NCBI GenBank assembly: GCA_964532405.1
Contig: CAZHIC010000048.1
Span: 1 to 14,503, forward strand
Length of the DNA stretch: 14,503 bases
Direction: 5' to 3'
Origin: PALSA-1006 sp964532405
Lineage (GTDB): Bacteria; Pseudomonadota; Gammaproteobacteria; Burkholderiales; Gallionellaceae
Part shown: positions 1-6,067 of the stretch, piece after piece
Layout: every line of letters starts with the position of its first letter
How positions within the stretch are numbered: position 1 is the first letter of the stretch
Position numbers and translations under genes: made by a program
The notes under the pieces: model-generated
What the model saw: the letters and a program-made list of their open reading frames with translations, nothing else
Databases searched by the model: none
What the model was told of the DNA's origin: nothing

Positions 1-53
1 GGTTACCCTCTTAAACTCGATACATTATTGTCTGGACAGAGGGGGCCACTTTA
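1..53 (+). mobile_element. Right terminus of an IS3-family-like insertion sequence (partial)
   Basis: Read on the minus strand, the sequence starting at about 53 begins TAAAGTGGCCCC and continues to CAGACAAT. This lines up without gaps with the terminus at the other window edge (TATAGTGGACCCC ... CAGACAGT at 14451). GTGG followed by a C-run, then a CAGACA block about 20 nt from the tip, is the style of IS3-family inverted repeats. Only the terminal ~53 bp are present and no transposase can be read. Family assignment is from motif style; the exact outer base is uncertain by 1-2 nt. Confidence 0.6.
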
Positions 54-118
54 GGCGGCGCTAAACCGGTTTAATATCCAGTTTGAAGACCGGATGCCGC
101 AGCAGTTTTGAAATTCCG

Positions 119-143
119 TTTACACAAAATTCGGGACACCCCC
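119..143. repeat. Possible relic of another IS terminus (IS256-like style)
   Basis: The segment TTTACACAAAATTCGGGACA followed by five C reads GGGGGTGTCCCGAATTTTGT... on the minus strand. That TGTCC...TTTTGTGTAAA pattern is common at the ends of IS256-type elements. No partner end and no transposase are visible, so this would be a solo relic. The region 54-183 otherwise holds only a 12-bp palindrome (TAAACCGGTTTA, 62-73) and no gene. Confidence 0.3.
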
Positions 144-183
144 AGTTTTCTGAGCGATGCGTCTTGCTTGTATGTCTAGGGGT

Positions 184-414
184 TTAAAACGGTGGGGGTG
201 AGCCTTGACCGGGATGCACTGAGAACCAGAAGCCGGACTCATCGGGAAAGATAAAGAAGCCGCCGCCCTCGTGTCCGAATCTGATTACGCTATTCGTGCG
301 GTCAATCACTTCTTTTATTGCCGACGCAACAGAACGCGAACTCAACCAGATGCGTTGCGCTTCCGGCAGGTCATGGTCGCTTATCCAATCATGGCGTGAT
401 ACACTTTTACTCAA
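184..414 (-). CDS. Doubtful small ORF, hypothetical protein
   Basis: This is a 76-codon open frame with no recognised family. The product is Phe/Gly/Pro-rich near its C-terminus (GGGFFIFPDESGFWFSVHPG), which reads like genuine protein rather than random sequence. Only TTG is available as a start, and I see no ribosome binding site; no ATG precedes it before the upstream in-frame stop at 436-438. It could be the remnant of a gene cut by the IS-like sequence on its 3' side, or a chance ORF opposite the promoter region of the toxin-antitoxin pair. Confidence 0.25.
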   Translation of the reverse strand: MSKSVSRHDWISDHDLPEAQRIWLSSRSVASAIKEVIDRTNSVIRFGHEGGGFFIFPDESGFWFSVHPGQGSPPPF

Positions 415-437
415 CGTATATCCACGAGGGGCGAATC

Positions 438-680
438 ATGCAAGTTGCGAAATGGGGAAATTCACTGGCTGTCAGACTACCCGCCGTGCTGGTACAGGCG
501 CTTGACTTGAAAGAGGGAGAAGAAATCTCTCTTCATGTCGTCGATGCCAGAACCTTTGAGGTTTCCAAGAAAAAAGAGGTGAAAGAATTGCTGGCGCGTC
601 TGCGTCAATTTCGCGGACGTCTGCCTGCCGACTTTCACTTTGATCGTCTTGAAGCGAACGAGCAGGGGCGGGTTAAGTGA
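438..680 (+). CDS. Antitoxin, AbrB/MazE/SpoVT-type swapped-hairpin DNA-binding protein
   Basis: An 80-residue protein that opens MQVAKWGNSLAVRLPAVLVQ, the hallmark of the AbrB/MazE/VapB fold (K-W-G-N-S-x-x-V-R-L-P). This domain (about residues 1-48) dimerises and binds the operon's own promoter. The charged C-terminal half (KKKEVKELLARLRQFRGRLP) would be the segment that wraps the toxin. I chose ATG 438 because GAGGGG at 426-431 sits 6 nt upstream; the longer open frame starting at 318 has no such site. The last codons overlap the toxin start (GTGA at 677-680), so the two are translationally coupled. By family knowledge, the pair represses its own transcription. Confidence in antitoxin identity is high. 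Confidence 0.9.
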   Translation: MQVAKWGNSLAVRLPAVLVQALDLKEGEEISLHVVDARTFEVSKKKEVKELLARLRQFRGRLPADFHFDRLEANEQGRVK

Positions 681-1072
681 GCGCAGTTTTTATTGATAGC
701 AATGTGATCTTATATTTGCTGTCCGGCGACTCTGCCAAAGCTGACCGTGCCGAAGCCATACTCGATAAAGGTGGCATCATCAGCGTGCAGGTGCTCAACG
801 AAGTGACATCGGTTTGTCTGCGTAAACTCGAAATGACGTGGGAAGAAATTGATGCCGTATTGCTGGCTGTTAAAGCCGCGTGCGATGTCGTTCCGCTCAC
901 ACTGGAATCGCACGAAAAAGCAGTTCAGATTTGCAAACGCTATCAACTTTCGATTTACGACTCACATGTTTGCGCGACGGCTATCTTGTCTGGCGCAAAA
1001 GTGATGTTGTCCGAAGACATGCCGAACGGAATGAAGATTGACGGCATCACCGTCAAAAATCCATTTACTTAA
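677..1072 (+). CDS. vapC: PIN-domain ribonuclease toxin (VapC family)
   Basis: A 131-residue PIN-domain protein, normal length for VapC toxins, which cut RNA (often tRNA) with Mg2+ held by acidic residues. Visible motifs in order are: D7-S-N9 in the first strand (FIDSNVILYLLSG), E42 (VLNEVTS), D95 (IYDSHVCATA) and E113-D114 near the end (LSEDMPNG). These are the expected positions of the metal-binding acidic residues, so the enzyme looks intact. It starts at GTG 677, overlapping the antitoxin stop by 3 nt. Pairing a PIN toxin with an AbrB-type antitoxin is a standard type II combination. No further gene lies in this operon: the next feature is a 29-bp inverted repeat at 1110. Confidence 0.92.
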   Translation: MSAVFIDSNVILYLLSGDSAKADRAEAILDKGGIISVQVLNEVTSVCLRKLEMTWEEIDAVLLAVKAACDVVPLTLESHEKAVQICKRYQLSIYDSHVCATAILSGAKVMLSEDMPNGMKIDGITVKNPFT

Positions 1073-1109
1073 CGAACAGCCACCAATGCTGCGCACTTGC
1101 GAGGACGTT

Positions 1110-1138
1110 GTCACAGACTGGCGTTGCCAGACTGTGAC
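1110..1138. terminator. Long inverted repeat after the toxin gene, possible terminator
   Basis: The arms GTCACAGACTGGC and GCCAGACTGTGAC are separated by 3 nt and pair over 13 positions with one mismatch. It lies 37 nt after the toxin stop and 51 nt beyond the 3' end of the convergent exported-protein gene, so a bidirectional terminator fits the position. A clean T-tract is missing (ATATTTGCACTGTTTT follows), so a protein-binding site or insertion relic is also possible. Confidence 0.4.
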
Positions 1139-1189
1139 ATATTTGCACTGTTTTAGTACACAGCAAGCACTGAAAGTTACCTTCCAGAA

Positions 1190-1495
1190 TTACTTGTTCC
1201 GAGCTTCAGCCTGACGCTGTGCTTCGGCTTCAGCATCAGCCTTACGCCGATCATTTCTTTGCGTTGCTCGTTCTGCGCGCAACCTTTTCAACTCGCGCTC
1301 TTCTTTATTTTGCTGTTCCTGAATTCGGCTGTTTCGATCCCGCAAATCCTCGGCACTCTGTTCCCTGTCTATTCGCCTTTGGAATTCAGGGCTTCTGCCT
1401 GTGCTACTTGAATTGTCACTTGCGAAGGCTGGCAAACAAACGCCAGCAGCAGTCGCTGCAATTAATAAAAAAGATAACACGTTTTTGAGATGCAT
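1190..1495 (-). CDS. Small exported coiled-coil protein, unknown function
   Basis: A 101-residue protein. Residues 1-26 form a typical Sec signal peptide: Lys near the start, hydrophobic core LSFLLIAATAAG, and an AFA cleavage site before SDNSS. C20 does not sit in a convincing lipobox (residue before it is Val), so a periplasmic protein is more likely than a lipoprotein. The mature part is highly charged (R, E, Q, K, A) and predicted helical, probably coiled coil from about residue 45 to the end, ending EAEAQRQAEARNK. GAAGGT lies just upstream of the ATG. I do not recognise a family. It follows the flagellin gene in the same direction at a distance of about 115 nt, but nothing shows that the two are linked. 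Confidence 0.75.
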   Translation of the reverse strand: MHLKNVLSFLLIAATAAGVCLPAFASDNSSSTGRSPEFQRRIDREQSAEDLRDRNSRIQEQQNKEERELKRLRAERATQRNDRRKADAEAEAQRQAEARNK

Positions 1496-1611
1496 GATTT
1501 TTTTACCTTCATTTTAGTGAATTTATAATGCTGCAACGAAAACTGCCGCCTGAGAATTTTAGTTTAATAGCAATTCGTTTCCAAGCCAGACGTTGCACTT
1601 TAACCTGCACC

Positions 1612-2424
1612 TTATCGTAGCAGCGTCAGAACCGTATTGGGCGATTGGTTTGCCTGTGCCAACATCGCCGTACCAGCTTGTTGCAGAATTTGGGCACGGG
1701 TCAATGCGGCGGTTTCCGAAGCATAGTCTGCATCCATGATACGGCTGCGGGAAGCGGTCTGGTTTTCAGCGGCGATCTGCAAGTTGGAAATGACCGACTC
1801 AAAGCGCGACTGAACCGAACCGAACGTGGCGCGCAACGATGCCACCGCCGCGATATCCACATCCAGCTTGGCAATTTCCGCCTGGGCTGTCACTGACGAG
1901 TCACCCAGCGTAGTCGAGGTCGGCAACAATGCAGCACTCGTCGTAATGGTGATGTCATCAACCCCCGCAACGCTGTTGGCGCCAACTTGAAAGGTTTGAT
2001 TCACCGCCTCGGAAAGCAGGGGGATGTTGTTAAATGATGTTGCCTGAACCACCCGCATGTTTTCAGCATTGAGCTGGGTGAATTCCGCATCGATCGCCGC
2101 AATATCGCCATTCGACGTGGCGTTGGCAGCCTGTATCGCCAATTCACGCATGCGCGCCATGTTGTTTTGAATCGCGCCCAAAGCACCTTCAGCAGTTTGC
2201 GCCAGGGAGATACCGTCGCTCGCGTTGCGTACTGCCTGGTTCAGCCCGCGAATCTGGCCTTCCATACGCGAAGCGATCGCCATACCGGCCGCATCATCTT
2301 TGGCACTGTTCACGCGCAGGCCGGAAGACAGTCGCTGCAAAGAAGTATGCAAAGCCGCTTGAGACCCGTTCAAATTGCGCTGTGCGTTTAAGGACGCAAT
2401 GTTGGTATTGATATATGAAGGCAT
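1612..2424 (-). CDS. fliC: Flagellin, minimal-length filament protein
   Basis: A 270-residue flagellin, the subunit of the flagellar filament, exported by the flagellar type III apparatus. The N-terminal D0/D1 region is canonical: INTNIASLNAQRNLN at 6-20 and RLSSGLRVNSAKDDAAGMAI at 31-50. The C-terminal D0/D1 is also complete: RSRIMDADYASETAALTR, then QILQQAGTAMLAQANQSPNT to a terminal LLR. The central section (about 140-195) is so short that surface domains D2/D3 are essentially absent, at the small end of the family. AGGAG lies 7-8 nt upstream of the ATG. No other flagellar gene is in the window, so this is either one of several flagellin copies or isolated from its regulon. Identity is secure. 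Confidence 0.96.
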   Translation of the reverse strand: MPSYINTNIASLNAQRNLNGSQAALHTSLQRLSSGLRVNSAKDDAAGMAIASRMEGQIRGLNQAVRNASDGISLAQTAEGALGAIQNNMARMRELAIQAANATSNGDIAAIDAEFTQLNAENMRVVQATSFNNIPLLSEAVNQTFQVGANSVAGVDDITITTSAALLPTSTTLGDSSVTAQAEIAKLDVDIAAVASLRATFGSVQSRFESVISNLQIAAENQTASRSRIMDADYASETAALTRAQILQQAGTAMLAQANQSPNTVLTLLR

Positions 2425-2462
2425 TTTATTTCTCCTTTAACTTTGATTCTGTTGATTCGACA

Positions 2463-2491
2463 CTATCGCCATTGCTTCCAGGTTGACTTTG
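2463..2491 (-). promoter_or_regulatory. Weak sigma-28-like promoter candidate for flagellin
   Basis: On the minus strand CAAAGTCA (2491-2484) is followed after 13 nt by GGCGATAG (2470-2463). This resembles the flagellar sigma-28 pattern (TAAAGTTT, about 11 nt, GCCGATAA), but with several mismatches and a spacer 2 nt too long. It lies about 40 nt upstream of the flagellin start. Confidence 0.25.
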
Positions 2492-2670
2492 GTTACAAGG
2501 CAGATCGTCTGCCGTTGACCCAGTTATCAGAGCATTTAAAAAAATGCCCTTCTCAGTTTACTTCTGCCACGCTTCCGATCTGTGATGCGACCAATCCAAT
2601 CAAGTCGCCTCGCCTACGAAAATTAGCAATGGTTGCAATTTAACCTAGTTTTAAATAATCAAAACTTCAA

Positions 2671-2692
2671 TAAGCGGGGCTTTTTCCGCTTA
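2671..2692. terminator. Small perfect hairpin in the mgtE/flagellin intergenic region
   Basis: TAAGCGG and CCGCTTA pair over 7 bp around an 8-nt loop, and ATTCTCATTTTT follows on the plus strand. No gene ends nearby on either strand, so its role is unclear; it could equally be a leader structure or operator. Confidence 0.25.
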
Positions 2693-2809
2693 ATTCTCAT
2701 TTTTACCAGGTGCTCATCGATAGCGCATATAGCATAACGTACGGCTCTATTTACCCCCGCCCTTCCTCCAAACTCTTTACAATACCCGTATCAACAAGGG
2801 ATTGACGTG

Positions 2810-4264
2810 ATGACAGATATCAGCAAAGAGCCGCATTACACAGAGAACGTACTGGAACAACTGCAACAGGCGCAACGCTTGGTGGGAAAGCATGCTTTGC
2901 CGGCAGAAGCGCATCCACGAGCGATTCCCGGCGCGGAACAGCATGAGCTGGCAGAGCTATTACTCCAGAAACACCACCTGAGCGAACTGCAAGACCTGCT
3001 CGACAAATTGCACCCAGCCGATATCGCCTTTATATTGGAGGCGTTGCCGATAGAACAACGTTTACTGGTGTGGAATAGGGTCAAGGCGGATCGGAATGGC
3101 GAGATCCTGATCGAAGTTTCGGACGCCGTGCGCGAATCGCTGATCGCCGCCATGAGCTTCGATGAGCTGCGCGAGGCCGCCGAACGGCTCGACACCGATG
3201 AGATAGCCGACTTGGCCCCCGATCTGCCGCAATCCGTAATGCGCGACCTATTCAAGTCGCTCTCCATCGAAGAACGCGAACAGTTGCGCGCCGCCATGTC
3301 TTATCCGCAGGATAGCGTCGGCGCATTGATGGACTTCGATATGCTGACCGTCCGCGAGAATGCGACAGTGGAAGCAGTGTTGCGCCTCCTGCGCCGCTTC
3401 GACGACCTCCCCGATCACACCGACCAATTGTTCGTGATAGACCGCGACGACCTGTTCAAAGGTGCGCTGCCGTTGAATAAACTATTGGTCAACGAACCGG
3501 AGGTCGAGATTGCCGCGCTGATGGTCACCGACACCCTCACGCTGCATCCCGACGGCAAGGCGAGACAGGCCGCACAGGCGTTTGAACGCTACGGCCTAGT
3601 TTCCGCCCCGGTGGTGGATGAAGATGGGAAACTGCTTGGACGCGTGCCGGTGAATGCGGTGATGGACTTCATCCGCGCCGAATCGGAAAGCGAGGTGTTG
3701 AATCTTGTCGGTTTGCGCGCAAGGGAGGATATTTTCGCTTCGGTCTGGAAATCGGCAAAGAACCGTTGGCTGTGGCTGGCTCTTAACCTGTGCGCCGCTT
3801 TCTTCGCTTCAAGAGTGATCGGTGTCTTTGAATATTCGATTGAAAAATTTGTCGCCCTTGCCGCCTTGATGCCCATCGTGGCCGGAATCGCCGGCAACTC
3901 CGGCAATCAAACTATCACCACCATCATTCGTTCCTTGGCACTAGGGCAAATCAATCCGGGCAATGCGCGCCAGCTATTAGCCAAAGAGCTGGCAATCAGT
4001 TTGTTGAACGGACTGGTGTGGGGCGGCATCGCTGGCGGCTTTGCCTACCTGCTCTACGAAAGTGTGCCGCTTGGCTTGGTGATGACTGGCGCAATGCTGC
4101 TCAACCTGATGCTCGGCGCATTGGTCGGCATGCTGATCCCGCTGACGCTGCAAAAATTAGGCCGCGATCCGGCAATCGGCTCCAGCGTGTTGTTGACCGC
4201 GATTACAGATAGCGGGGGCTTCTTCATCTTCCTGGGATTGGCGACCATTTTTCTGGTTCGCTGA
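2810..4264 (+). CDS. mgtE: MgtE magnesium channel/transporter
   Basis: A 484-residue inner-membrane Mg2+ channel of the MgtE/SLC41 family, full length. Domains in order: cytoplasmic MgtE_N helical domain (about 46-165), a CBS pair (about 168-290) that senses Mg2+, a connecting plug helix (about 300-320), then five membrane helices (about 320-482). The pore signature MPIVAGIAGNSGNQTITTII (354-373) is clear, and D467 in TAITDSGGFF matches the Asp of the selectivity filter in the last helix. I chose ATG 2810 over the GTG three bases earlier because AAGGG at 2796-2800 gives 9 nt spacing; GTG 2807 (6 nt) cannot be excluded. It is a single gene, convergent with the EF-hand gene downstream. Confidence 0.96.
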   Translation: MTDISKEPHYTENVLEQLQQAQRLVGKHALPAEAHPRAIPGAEQHELAELLLQKHHLSELQDLLDKLHPADIAFILEALPIEQRLLVWNRVKADRNGEILIEVSDAVRESLIAAMSFDELREAAERLDTDEIADLAPDLPQSVMRDLFKSLSIEEREQLRAAMSYPQDSVGALMDFDMLTVRENATVEAVLRLLRRFDDLPDHTDQLFVIDRDDLFKGALPLNKLLVNEPEVEIAALMVTDTLTLHPDGKARQAAQAFERYGLVSAPVVDEDGKLLGRVPVNAVMDFIRAESESEVLNLVGLRAREDIFASVWKSAKNRWLWLALNLCAAFFASRVIGVFEYSIEKFVALAALMPIVAGIAGNSGNQTITTIIRSLALGQINPGNARQLLAKELAISLLNGLVWGGIAGGFAYLLYESVPLGLVMTGAMLLNLMLGALVGMLIPLTLQKLGRDPAIGSSVLLTAITDSGGFFIFLGLATIFLVR

Positions 4265-4313
4265 CAATCGAGAAGATAGCAAACCGCCACTCAATTATTC
4301 GACACCGGATCGT

Positions 4314-4787
4314 TCAGGCCGATATGTTGATCGTATTTCCAATCGCGCCGCCGGGAGCCGGAACAGGCATGGCTGCCGGGGTCGGCGCTGCCTGGCTAGG
4401 CTTCGGTGGATTCGGCGCAGCGCTGCTCACCTGAGCGTTTGGAGCCGGTGCAACAGCTGTTTTGGCTGCGCCTGCCTTAGCCTGTGCCTGCGCCATCAAA
4501 GACTCCATACCCTTGATGAAATCCTGCTTCGACACGCTGCCAGTGCCGCTGGGATCGAGCTTGCTGAAAGCGGCCTCGACACCAATAGCTTTAACCGCTG
4601 GCGGTGGATTTATTTTAGTGAAAGCCTGCTCGAACTGCGCCTTGCTGATACGTCCCGTTCCCGCAGTATCGATCTGCTGAAACAGATTGGATAACTTCTG
4701 CTGGGGCGATATTGGCTTGCTTGCAGCCGGCTTGGCCTGAGGCATAGCCGCATCGCGCATATTGGAAACTCCGCTAACTGTGGACAT
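4314..4787 (-). CDS. Protein with two EF-hand-like loops and a Pro/Ala-rich tail
   Basis: A 157-residue protein, start chosen at ATG 4787 because GGAG lies 8 nt upstream; an in-frame TTG at 4799 overlaps that site. Two helix-loop-helix units are visible, with loops at 40-51 (DTAGTGRISKAQ) and 78-89 (DPSGTGSVSKQD). Both keep the first Asp, the central Gly and the hydrophobic residue at loop position 8. Position 3 is Ala/Ser, and position 12 is Gln in the first loop and Asp in the second, so calcium binding may be weak. From about residue 100 the chain is Ala/Pro/Gln-rich and probably disordered, ending GGAIGNTINISA. There is no signal peptide. Its partner and role are unknown. It is transcribed alone, with a candidate promoter/operator just upstream. 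Confidence 0.85.
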   Translation of the reverse strand: MSTVSGVSNMRDAAMPQAKPAASKPISPQQKLSNLFQQIDTAGTGRISKAQFEQAFTKINPPPAVKAIGVEAAFSKLDPSGTGSVSKQDFIKGMESLMAQAQAKAGAAKTAVAPAPNAQVSSAAPNPPKPSQAAPTPAAMPVPAPGGAIGNTINISA

Positions 4788-4822
4788 GATGTTCTCCAAA
4801 AATATTTAAATGAGAGAATTAA

Positions 4823-4847
4823 GGCGATATCGCCAGACTTCACTATA
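4823..4847 (-). promoter_or_regulatory. Promoter -10 with adjoining palindromic operator candidate
   Basis: On the minus strand TATAGT (4847-4842) is a good -10 for the EF-hand gene. A perfect 12-bp palindrome, GGCGATATCGCC (4834-4823), follows 7 nt later. It would cover the likely transcription start, a typical place for a repressor. No clear -35 is visible. Confidence 0.4.
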
Positions 4848-4879
4848 GCGGCAGAGAAAAAAAGTGTTGTTTCAAATAG

Positions 4880-4926
4880 AGGGAAAAATACCCCTCAATT
4901 CCGGGCATCAGGCACGCTGCCCGGAA
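4880..4926 (-). terminator. Hairpin terminator after the RND remnant
   Basis: Read on the minus strand, TTCCGGGCA and TGCCCGGAA pair perfectly over 9 bp around a 10-nt loop (4926-4899). TTGAGGGG and TATTTTT follow. It begins 13 nt past the stop codon of the RND remnant, as expected for the original terminator of that gene. Confidence 0.55.
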
Positions 4927-4939
4927 GAGGTGTGCAGGC

Positions 4940-5325
4940 TCAGACCTCCGCTTTGGCGGCACGCCGTAATTGCCAGCGCTGCGAACCACCCTCAACCAGT
5001 GAATACACGACAGGTACTACCGCCAGCGTCAGCAATGTGGAGGAGATCATGTCGCCGATCACCGCGACCGCCAGAGGCCCGTTCGTTTCAGCGCCCGCCC
5101 CAAGACCGAGCGCGGCAGGGAAAAGTGCCAGAATGATGGTCGCCGAGGTCATCAGCACCGGACGCAGGCGTATCGGGCAGGCGTTGAGCCAGGCTTCGTC
5201 GATTTGCATTCCGCTTGCGCGACGTTGATTGGTGAGGTTGATCAGCAATACCAGCCCGACCATCGAATATATATTGAGCGTGTGAATGAAGCACCAGCGC
5301 CCAAATAAATGGGCGAGATGAACAT
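4940..5325 (-). pseudogene. 3' remnant of an RND efflux transporter (AcrB/MdtB-like)
   Basis: The decoded C-terminus is unmistakable for the inner-membrane pump of RND efflux systems: CPIRLRPVLMTSATIILALF, then GLGAGAETNGPLAVAVIG, then STLLTLAVVPVVYSLVE. Family-like sequence begins around 5325 (LFG..., then TLNIYSMVGLVLL at about 5281-5243) and is preceded by an in-frame TAA near 5350. About 900 N-terminal residues are therefore missing. After VGLVLLI the reading goes straight to NLTNQRRASGM, whereas the family has about a dozen extra residues there (the K-N-A-I-L-L-V-D part of the membrane helix). That suggests an additional in-frame internal deletion. It cannot make a pump; the original 3' terminator is still present. 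Confidence 0.88.
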
Positions 5326-5410
5326 AGCATTTGCCGAGAGAGTTTTAGCAAACGAAAAAAGAGGCTTGCCACATTAGAATGGCAAGAAACCCGTAGAAAG
5401 GGCGAAACGC

Positions 5411-5451
5411 AAAAACCCGGCGCCCGCCCCAATCTACGAGGTCAGGCGCCG
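5411..5451 (-). terminator. Rho-independent terminator of the histone gene, overlapping its stop
   Basis: On the minus strand CGGCGCC (5451-5445) pairs with GGCGCCG (5424-5418) over 7 GC-rich bp, loop 20 nt, followed by GGTTTTTGCG. The first arm lies in the last codons of the histone gene and the TGA stop is in the loop. Confidence 0.65.
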
Positions 5452-5877
5452 AGAATGCCCTTCTTGACAGCAGGTATCGCTGCTGCTTTCTTTGCAACTA
5501 TTTTTTTAGCGGCTGGCTTTTTGGCGACGACTTTCTTCGCTGCTGGCTTAGCCGCTGCTTTTTTCGCTACGANNNNNNNNNNNNNNNNNNNNNNNNNNNN
5601 NNNNNNNNNNNNNNNNNNNNNNNNNNNNNNNNNNNNNNNNNNNNNNNNNNNNNNNNNNNNNNNNNNNNNNNNCTTTTTTAGCGGCTGGCTTTTTGGCGAC
5701 GGCTTTCTTCGCTGCTGGCTTAGCTGCTGCTTTTTTCGCTACGACTTTTTTAGCGGCTGGCTTTTTGGCGACGGCTTTCTTCGCTGCTGGCTTAGCTGCC
5801 GGTTTTTTCGTTGCTACTTTTTTTGCTGCTGGTTTCTTTGCGGATGTGCTCTTTGCTTTGGTAGTTGTTGCAGCCAT
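5442..5877 (-). CDS. Histone H1-like DNA-binding protein (Lys/Ala/Pro repeats), interrupted by an assembly gap
   Basis: A basic, low-complexity protein built from KKPAAKK / AVAKK / VVAKKAAAKP units, as in eukaryotic-H1-like proteins of betaproteobacteria (BpH1 type), which coat and compact DNA. Start ATG 5877 is preferred: AAGGA lies 6 nt upstream, whereas the ATG at 5883 abuts that site. The N-terminus MAATTTKAKSTSAKK is followed by repeats. After the gap the frame continues (VAKKAAAKPAAKKVVAKKPA...) to a less repetitive tail, IPAVKKGILGA. Excluding the 100 N, 336 nt remain, exactly 112 codons including the stop. With the N included the frame does not fit, so the N length is a placeholder. 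True protein length is unknown, at least 111 residues. There is no globular domain. Confidence 0.88.
5501..5816 (-). repeat. 72-bp tandem repeat inside the histone gene
   Basis: Three 72-bp units are visible: 5501-5572, 5673-5744 and 5745-5816. Each starts near a T-run followed by AGCGGCTGGC on the plus strand and encodes 24 residues of the KPAAKK/VVAKKAAA pattern. The last unit diverges in its second half. The gap falls exactly between the end of one unit and the start of the next. Confidence 0.85.
5573..5672. other. Assembly gap of 100 N
   Basis: Exactly 100 undetermined bases lie at a repeat-unit boundary inside the histone gene. The round number and its misfit with the reading frame show it is an arbitrary-length placeholder. 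Confidence 0.97.
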
Positions 5878-5912
5878 TTTCATTCCTTATAAAAATTAAT
5901 TTGACTAAAAAT

Positions 5913-5932
5913 TTGCACTACGTTGCGTGCAA
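5913..5932 (-). promoter_or_regulatory. Inverted repeat upstream of the histone gene, possible operator
   Basis: TTGCAC and GTGCAA lie 8 nt apart about 36 nt before the histone start; a nested GTTGC-GT-GCAAC palindrome overlaps it. The position fits a regulator site, but no clear -35/-10 pair is recognised. Confidence 0.25.
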
Positions 5933-6046
5933 CCCGCTGCACTCCCAAACACTTTTTTGCTCCCTGAAAACCCCTAACGCGCTTGGTGGCCGCATTCTAT
6001 GCGCGATTAAAAATAATACGCAACCTATTTGTGCATACTTTCCCAC

Positions 6047-6067
6047 AAAAATCACGCAATGATTTTT
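6047..6067 (-). terminator. AT-rich hairpin at the lysA 3' end, weak terminator candidate
   Basis: On the minus strand AAAAATCA and TGATTTTT pair over 8 bp with a 5-nt loop, spanning the last codons and TGA of lysA and running straight into a T-tract. The stem is mostly A-T, so it may be weak. Confidence 0.35.

Larger units (their letters stand above)
2425..2809. other. 385-bp intergenic region between divergent flagellin and mgtE
   Basis: No convincing gene is present; the open frame at 2443-2643 has no ribosome binding site and unlikely composition. The region must hold the promoters of both divergent genes. A small hairpin lies at 2671-2692, TACAAT at 2778-2783 is a possible -10 for mgtE without a clear -35, and AAGGG at 2796-2800 is the mgtE ribosome binding site. 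Confidence 0.6.

Noticed and set aside
2569..2581. Sequencing-adapter-like string ACGCTTCCGATCT
   Set aside because: It lacks two bases of the real adapter in the middle and the flanks do not match; chance or native sequence is more likely.
2443..2643. 66-codon open frame upstream of the flagellin gene
   Set aside because: No ribosome binding site, odd composition, and it overlaps the expected flagellin promoter region.
2643..2809. Mg2+-sensing riboswitch before mgtE
   Set aside because: No M-box-like or other recognisable conserved leader structure was seen, only a 7-bp hairpin.
5088..5432. 114-codon minus-strand frame over the RND remnant
   Set aside because: Its residues are out of frame with the clear RND similarity; it is a shadow.
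5501..5816. CRISPR-like array
   Set aside because: The repeats are directly adjacent 72-bp units that code for Lys/Ala/Pro repeats, with no spacers.
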